This document shows, in pieces, positions 60,485 to 64,000 of a stretch of DNA of 64,000 bases. The stretch's first letter is position 1, and the number at the start of each line of letters is the position of its first letter. A program made the position numbers and the translations under genes. The notes under the pieces are model-generated. The model was not told where the DNA came from. It was given only the letters and a program-made list of their open reading frames with translations, and did no database searches. Source of the stretch: Liolophura sinensis (Eukaryota > Mollusca > Polyplacophora > Chitonida > Chitonidae); the NCBI RefSeq assembly GCF_032854445.1, contig NC_088302.1:27617080-27681079 (forward strand), written 5' to 3'.

Positions 60485-60652
60485 TTTATTAGTGGATGTT
60501 TTTCATCCAGACGTAATAAGTTGTCTATCTAGATGATACGTGAGTTGTCCATCTAGACGTACGTTAATTGTTCATCTAAATGTAAGTTGTCCATCTAGAC
60601 GTAGGTCAGTTGTCCATCTAGACGTAAGTCAGTTGTCCATCTGGACGCATTA
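60485..60652. repeat. ~23-bp minisatellite, 6-7 copies
   Basis: The unit AGTTGTCCATCTAGACGTA plus AGTC recurs at about 60542, 60565 (TGTTCATCTAAATG variant), 60584, 60607 and 60630. Diverged copies precede it (TTGTCTATCTAGATGATACG). TCTAGA is present in most units. Confidence 0.9.
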
Positions 60653-61715
60653 TCAGCAATACGTATGTGGTTCTAAGGATGGAAAAGATTGTCATGCTTT
60701 TTCTTAGATATGGTCTTCCTCGTACGAACCTCTCCTTGCTGAAAAAGAACCTAATGTGTATTGCCAGGAATACAAGTTTAGTCAAATTACGTCACAAGAA
60801 TTCAGCTTAATCAAATGACGTCACAAGAAAACATACGTAATGTATTTGCCTAGACGGCGCATAACTTACAAACCTCGAAACTGGTCTTCGCTTCGCCCAA
60901 AATCACGAGAACCTAAAACTTGCTGTACCAAGGCAAGATGTGGTACACTGTTTCCCAAACTGCTACTCACCGCTTGTGGACAGTAACAATGCTCACTTAC
61001 CAAAAATCATGCTTATGCTTGGTATCATTTCTTCTGCATTATATAGTGACGTGAAATTTATGTGCGGCGAAATAATGCTTCTAGAGCAAAATTGGCGTAT
61101 TATCAGATAGAACCGACAAGTGAACATTAGTGTATCATCTTGAAGATGACAGACTTCAATCGAGAAGCAGAATTTCGTGTGGCAATTATACAGTTGTATC
61201 ACAGTATAGTTCTTTAGAGCTGCCCCGTTTTAATCATGTTGCATGTGAAGTATTCACATAGATCTTTTGCCCCTCACACTAATACGATAGCTGAAAGTAT
61301 GGTACATTGGTTCATGTGTCAGCCTACTACGGGTGTATGAGAAAAGGTATGACACTAACCTATATCTCACACATAATTGCTGGCCGGATGTGATGCCGGT
61401 TGAAATCAACACACTTTAATTGCCAGGCCCTGGATCTATTACATAATAGTCCCATCTAGGTCAGTACTTCTGATTAGCTGAGATGTGTTGGGAAGCTGTG
61501 GGAATTGGGGACAGGATATTTTTTTAGGAATATATATATAGTTATCGCTTTTCCTTCCATCATTGTTTGTTCTATTAATCTTGGCTACGCCATATTTCAG
61601 AACTGGTTGGTGGTAGGAATCTGAAATTTGATTTACTCTTTATTTAAATAAATTTATTTATTCATTTACTATATTGTTGCTTTACGTCCAGCCTGACACT
61701 AAGTGATTATAATAA
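60653..61715. other. Intergenic, nothing recognised
   Basis: No gene or repeat could be supported. Confidence 0.45.
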
Positions 61716-62100
61716 CTGCTCCCCACCTCGCTGCATCGCCAACTCGCTACCCCGCTGCTTCGTTACCTTGATTCATCGCTGCCTGCGTACTTCGCTGCCT
61801 GGGTACTTCGCTGTCTTGCTGCCTCGCTACCTCACTATTTCGCTTCCTCGATGTCTCGCTATCTCTCCCTTTGCAAAGGTCGAGGTAACAAGGCAGATAG
61901 GCAGCTAGGCAGCTAGGCAGCGAGGTATCGATGCGAGGTAGCAAGGTAGCGGTGCGAGGCAGCAAGATCATGTTAACCTCGATACATTGCTGTTTTGCAT
62001 CGCTACCTCGCTGTCTCGCATCGCTGCCTCGTAACCTCGCATTGCTACCTCTCTGCCTCGCCCCGTATTAGAAAGATCGATAGAGCGAGGTAGCGAGATG
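61716..62100. repeat. Bipolar short-unit array (CTCGCTGC/CTCGCTAC and its reverse complement)
   Basis: Units of 8-10 bp such as CGCTGCCTCG and CGCTACCTCG fill about 61730-61865. The sense then flips to GGCAGCTAGGCAGCGAGGTA at about 61880-61970. It flips back to CATCGCTACCTCGCTGTCTC at about 61985-62065 and ends with GAGCGAGGTAGCGAG. Each inverted block can pair with its neighbour, giving hairpins of many tens of bp. The 74-codon antisense frame here is a translation of the repeat. Confidence 0.93.
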
Positions 62101-63002
62101 TCCTCCATCGGTTTCCACACAAATGAGCAGATTTAGCATTTGACAACACAGATTTTGCAATCAACAACTGACAGTTATTCAAGTATTTTTAGAAAACAAG
62201 CTGGTTTATTTCAGATACGCAGGAAATAACAAGTCATAACATGTGCATGTATATACAAGCTTCCTGGCCATGCGGTATGGGAATAGCCTGAAAATTGGGA
62301 TATCCGTAATACAAGTGTATGTTGTATTCCATTGATTCACACTTTGGGCCAGTTTGTTACGTGAACTTCTTCGACTGGACATGCACTAAATTTGAGATTT
62401 GACCTCTGGTTTGTTATAACAAAGTAATACATGTATGCTTGCTGAGTTCTTCCATATCAAAGTCCAGAAGCTCTACTTAAAATTACAGTTTGTTAATATT
62501 TTAGATAACAATTATTTTGTTGTTGTTGTTTTTTCCCCCCAAAGAAATCCATGAATAAGCAATAGGGGTGGTGGCTGGGCGACTGTAAATACAATTTATT
62601 TGCATAATTTTACTAGCTTCAATGATCCTTAGCATCCCGGTAGGCAAAACAGATAAATACCGCAGATATGTACAGTTCTTCAGTGACATTGTATTTAAGT
62701 TGATAAACGTTAACATATGCGAATGTTACACGTATACCCTGTATTTTCACGGAAAATATCTGAGTGCAATATGAAGAGAACGTGATCAATATGTTACATT
62801 CTCCAGATGATGTTTCCAATTGTTTCACCATATTAATGTTCCTTGAATTTAAATCTGCATAAATATCATCCTTAGTTGGACAAAGATGTCAAGAAGAATA
62901 TCCCCATATTTTGATACAAACCGGCCTAACAGAAAGCCGTAGCCACTACTCATTTGCGTAACAAATAAGGGTACATTTTTAAGCTTGCTTCTATTGCCCT
63001 GG
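62101..63002. other. Intergenic, nothing recognised
   Basis: AT-rich, with a short TTGTTGTTGTTG run near 62520. No gene could be supported. Confidence 0.45.
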
Positions 63003-63368
63003 ACCGGCCAGATAACATGGTTGGTAGAGCGTCCACTTCGGGACCGGTAGATCCAGGATGAATCCTTGATCGAGTCACACCTAAGACTTTAAAAGAGGAA
63101 GTTGTAACTTCCTCGCTTGGCGTTCAGCATGAAGGGGATAGTGCAACGACTAGTTGACCCGTATCAGTATAATGGCTCGGGCGGGGCGGCTTACTTGCCT
63201 TCGGTAAGTCGTCTCAGTGAAGCAGCACTAAATAAAAGAGCGGTGGAAATCCGTCCTGCAACAAGGAGGCACATTACACGTACATGCACCCTAATGATTC
63301 CTTCGTCGTCATATGACTGAAAAATTGTTGAGTACGACGTTAAACCCCAAGCACCCACTCACTCACTC
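63003..63368 (+). mobile_element. SINE-B, full length (first unit of a dimer)
   Basis: The tRNA-like head is GGCCAGATAACATGGTTGGT AGAGCGTCCACTTCGGGACC, with A-box-like TGGTTGGTAGAGCG and B-box-like TTGATCGAGTCACACC. The body has ACTTTAAAAGAGGAAGTTGT, GACCCGTATCAGTATAATGG, GCTTACTTGCCTTCGGTAAG and GTGGAAATCCGTCCTGCAAC. The tail GAGTACGACGTTAAACCCCA AGCACCCACTCACTCACTC is typical. A 67-codon frame (63117-63320) lies in the body. Confidence 0.96.
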
Positions 63369-63700
63369 GGGAACAGTAGATCCGAGTCAATCTTTGTCGG
63401 GTCACACCTAAGACTTTAAAAGAGGAAGTTGTAGCTTCCTCACTTGGTGTTCAGCATTAAGGGGATAGTGAAACGACTGCTTGACTCGTATCAGTATAAT
63501 GGCTCGGGCGGGGCAGTTTACTTGCCTTCGGTAAGTCGTCTTAGTGAAACAGCACTAGATACAAGAGCGGTGGAAATCCGTTCTGCAGCAAGGAGGCACA
63601 TTACACGTATATGCACGCTAAGGGCTCCTTCGACGTCATGTGGCTGAAAAATTGTTAAGTAAGACGTTAAACCCCAAGACATCACTCACTCACTCTATTG
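63369..63700 (+). mobile_element. SINE-B, second unit joined to the first
   Basis: It begins GGGAACAGTAGATCCGAGTC immediately after the (CACT)n tail of the first unit, so it lacks the A-box half of the head. The rest is colinear, ending AGTAAGACGTTAAACCCCAA G and CATCACTCACTCACTC. Identity to unit 1 looks high by eye. Its 67-codon frame (63444-63647) is homologous to that of unit 1. Confidence 0.95.
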
Positions 63701-63914
63701 CCGTTTGTACGGAGGAGACCACACTCCTGGTTGCCATGGTAGTTATGATCCTTGTTATTAGTTATAAGACAGTCTCATTTCCCTGGGCTTGGAAGAGTAT
63801 ACAGAAAGCTGAGGAAAATATATACTTCTAATGTACCATATTCAACTTCTGTTTCTTTGTGTACATAAACAATTGGATCTCATCTAAATCAGGGTCCACT
63901 TGCACAATTTATTT
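63701..63914. other. Intergenic, nothing recognised
   Basis: Spacer between SINE-B and SINE-A copies. Confidence 0.5.
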
Positions 63915-64000
63915 ATGGTATTTATTTATTTGATTGGTGTTTTACGACGCACTCAAGAATATTTCTCTTATACGACATTGGCCAGGGGGACAGAGCCCGG
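63915..64000 (-). mobile_element. SINE-A copy, cut by the window end
   Basis: ATTTATTTATTTGATTGGTG, TTTTACGACGCACTCAAGAA, TATTTCTCTTATACGACATT and GGGGGACAGAGCCCGG are the 3' part of SINE-A in reverse. The tRNA-like head would lie beyond the window. Confidence 0.95.

Noticed and set aside
63117-63647. Two homologous 67-codon frames that look like a conserved small protein family
   Set aside because: Both lie inside SINE-B bodies; the 36-kb copy of the same SINE is frameshifted in this region. Similarity comes from the repeat.

Overview
The window is animal nuclear DNA, AT-rich, gene-poor and repeat-dense. It is most likely from a marine mollusc or a close lophotrochozoan. The evidence is one clearly animal gene of protein kinase A, at least two tRNA-headed SINE families of a type I associate with mollusc genomes (an association from memory, not a search), MITE-like inverted repeats, and many unrelated minisatellites. 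There is no bacterial-style gene packing, no operon, no CRISPR array and no recognisable virus. The species cannot be fixed from the sequence alone.

Only one protein-coding gene is certain. It is a type II regulatory subunit of cAMP-dependent protein kinase at 24882-25991 (+), uninterrupted by introns. It has the docking/dimerisation domain, the RRHS inhibitor/autophosphorylation site and two intact cyclic-nucleotide-binding domains. A plausible 5'UTR splice acceptor lies just upstream, and tandem poly(A) signals with a T/GT-rich tract lie 1.3 kb downstream. A second possible coding locus is a CpG-richer patch at 56036-56312, where two short exon-like ORFs start head to head 28 bp apart. A 183-codon ORF at 44714-45265 (-) is uncertain.

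Layout. 1-5.3 kb: half or more of a ~620-bp foldback element, a 38-39-bp minisatellite in two blocks, a (TA)n tract, a SINE fragment and a 46-bp hairpin-bearing minisatellite. 5.3-20.5 kb: SINEs, three copies of an unnamed dispersed repeat at 9.8-11.3 kb, and otherwise featureless DNA. 20.5-22.4 kb: a 76-bp cruciform and an ~85-bp dimeric minisatellite that decays to one side. 24-27.4 kb: the PKA gene. 27.5-41.8 kb: (TA)n, relic SINEs, a degenerate ~30-bp repeat, an 84-bp x5 array, a 110-bp MITE, full-length SINEs and a 61-bp x5 array. 45.4-53.7 kb: a third SINE-like element, a 2-kb minisatellite with ~420-bp higher-order periodicity, a 183-bp palindrome made of TATCGATA-like motifs, and a SINE inserted in a degenerate tandem repeat. 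56-64 kb: the candidate head-to-head exons, more SINEs, a 23-bp array, a bipolar CTCGCTACC/GGTAGCGAG array and a SINE dimer.

I name the SINE families only for this report. SINE-A has a tRNA-like head, ends in GTACGGCGTAAAACACCAAT plus an AAAT tail, and carries the segment seen in reverse complement as GCAGGTTGCTG...GAGGAAGCCAGC. SINE-B has a tRNA-like head and a tail GTACGACGTTAAACCCCAAG followed by (CACT)n. Nothing here amounts to a new multi-gene system. The most useful leads are the intronless PKA RII gene, the head-to-head exon candidates, and several structured (foldback, higher-order or bipolar) repeats.
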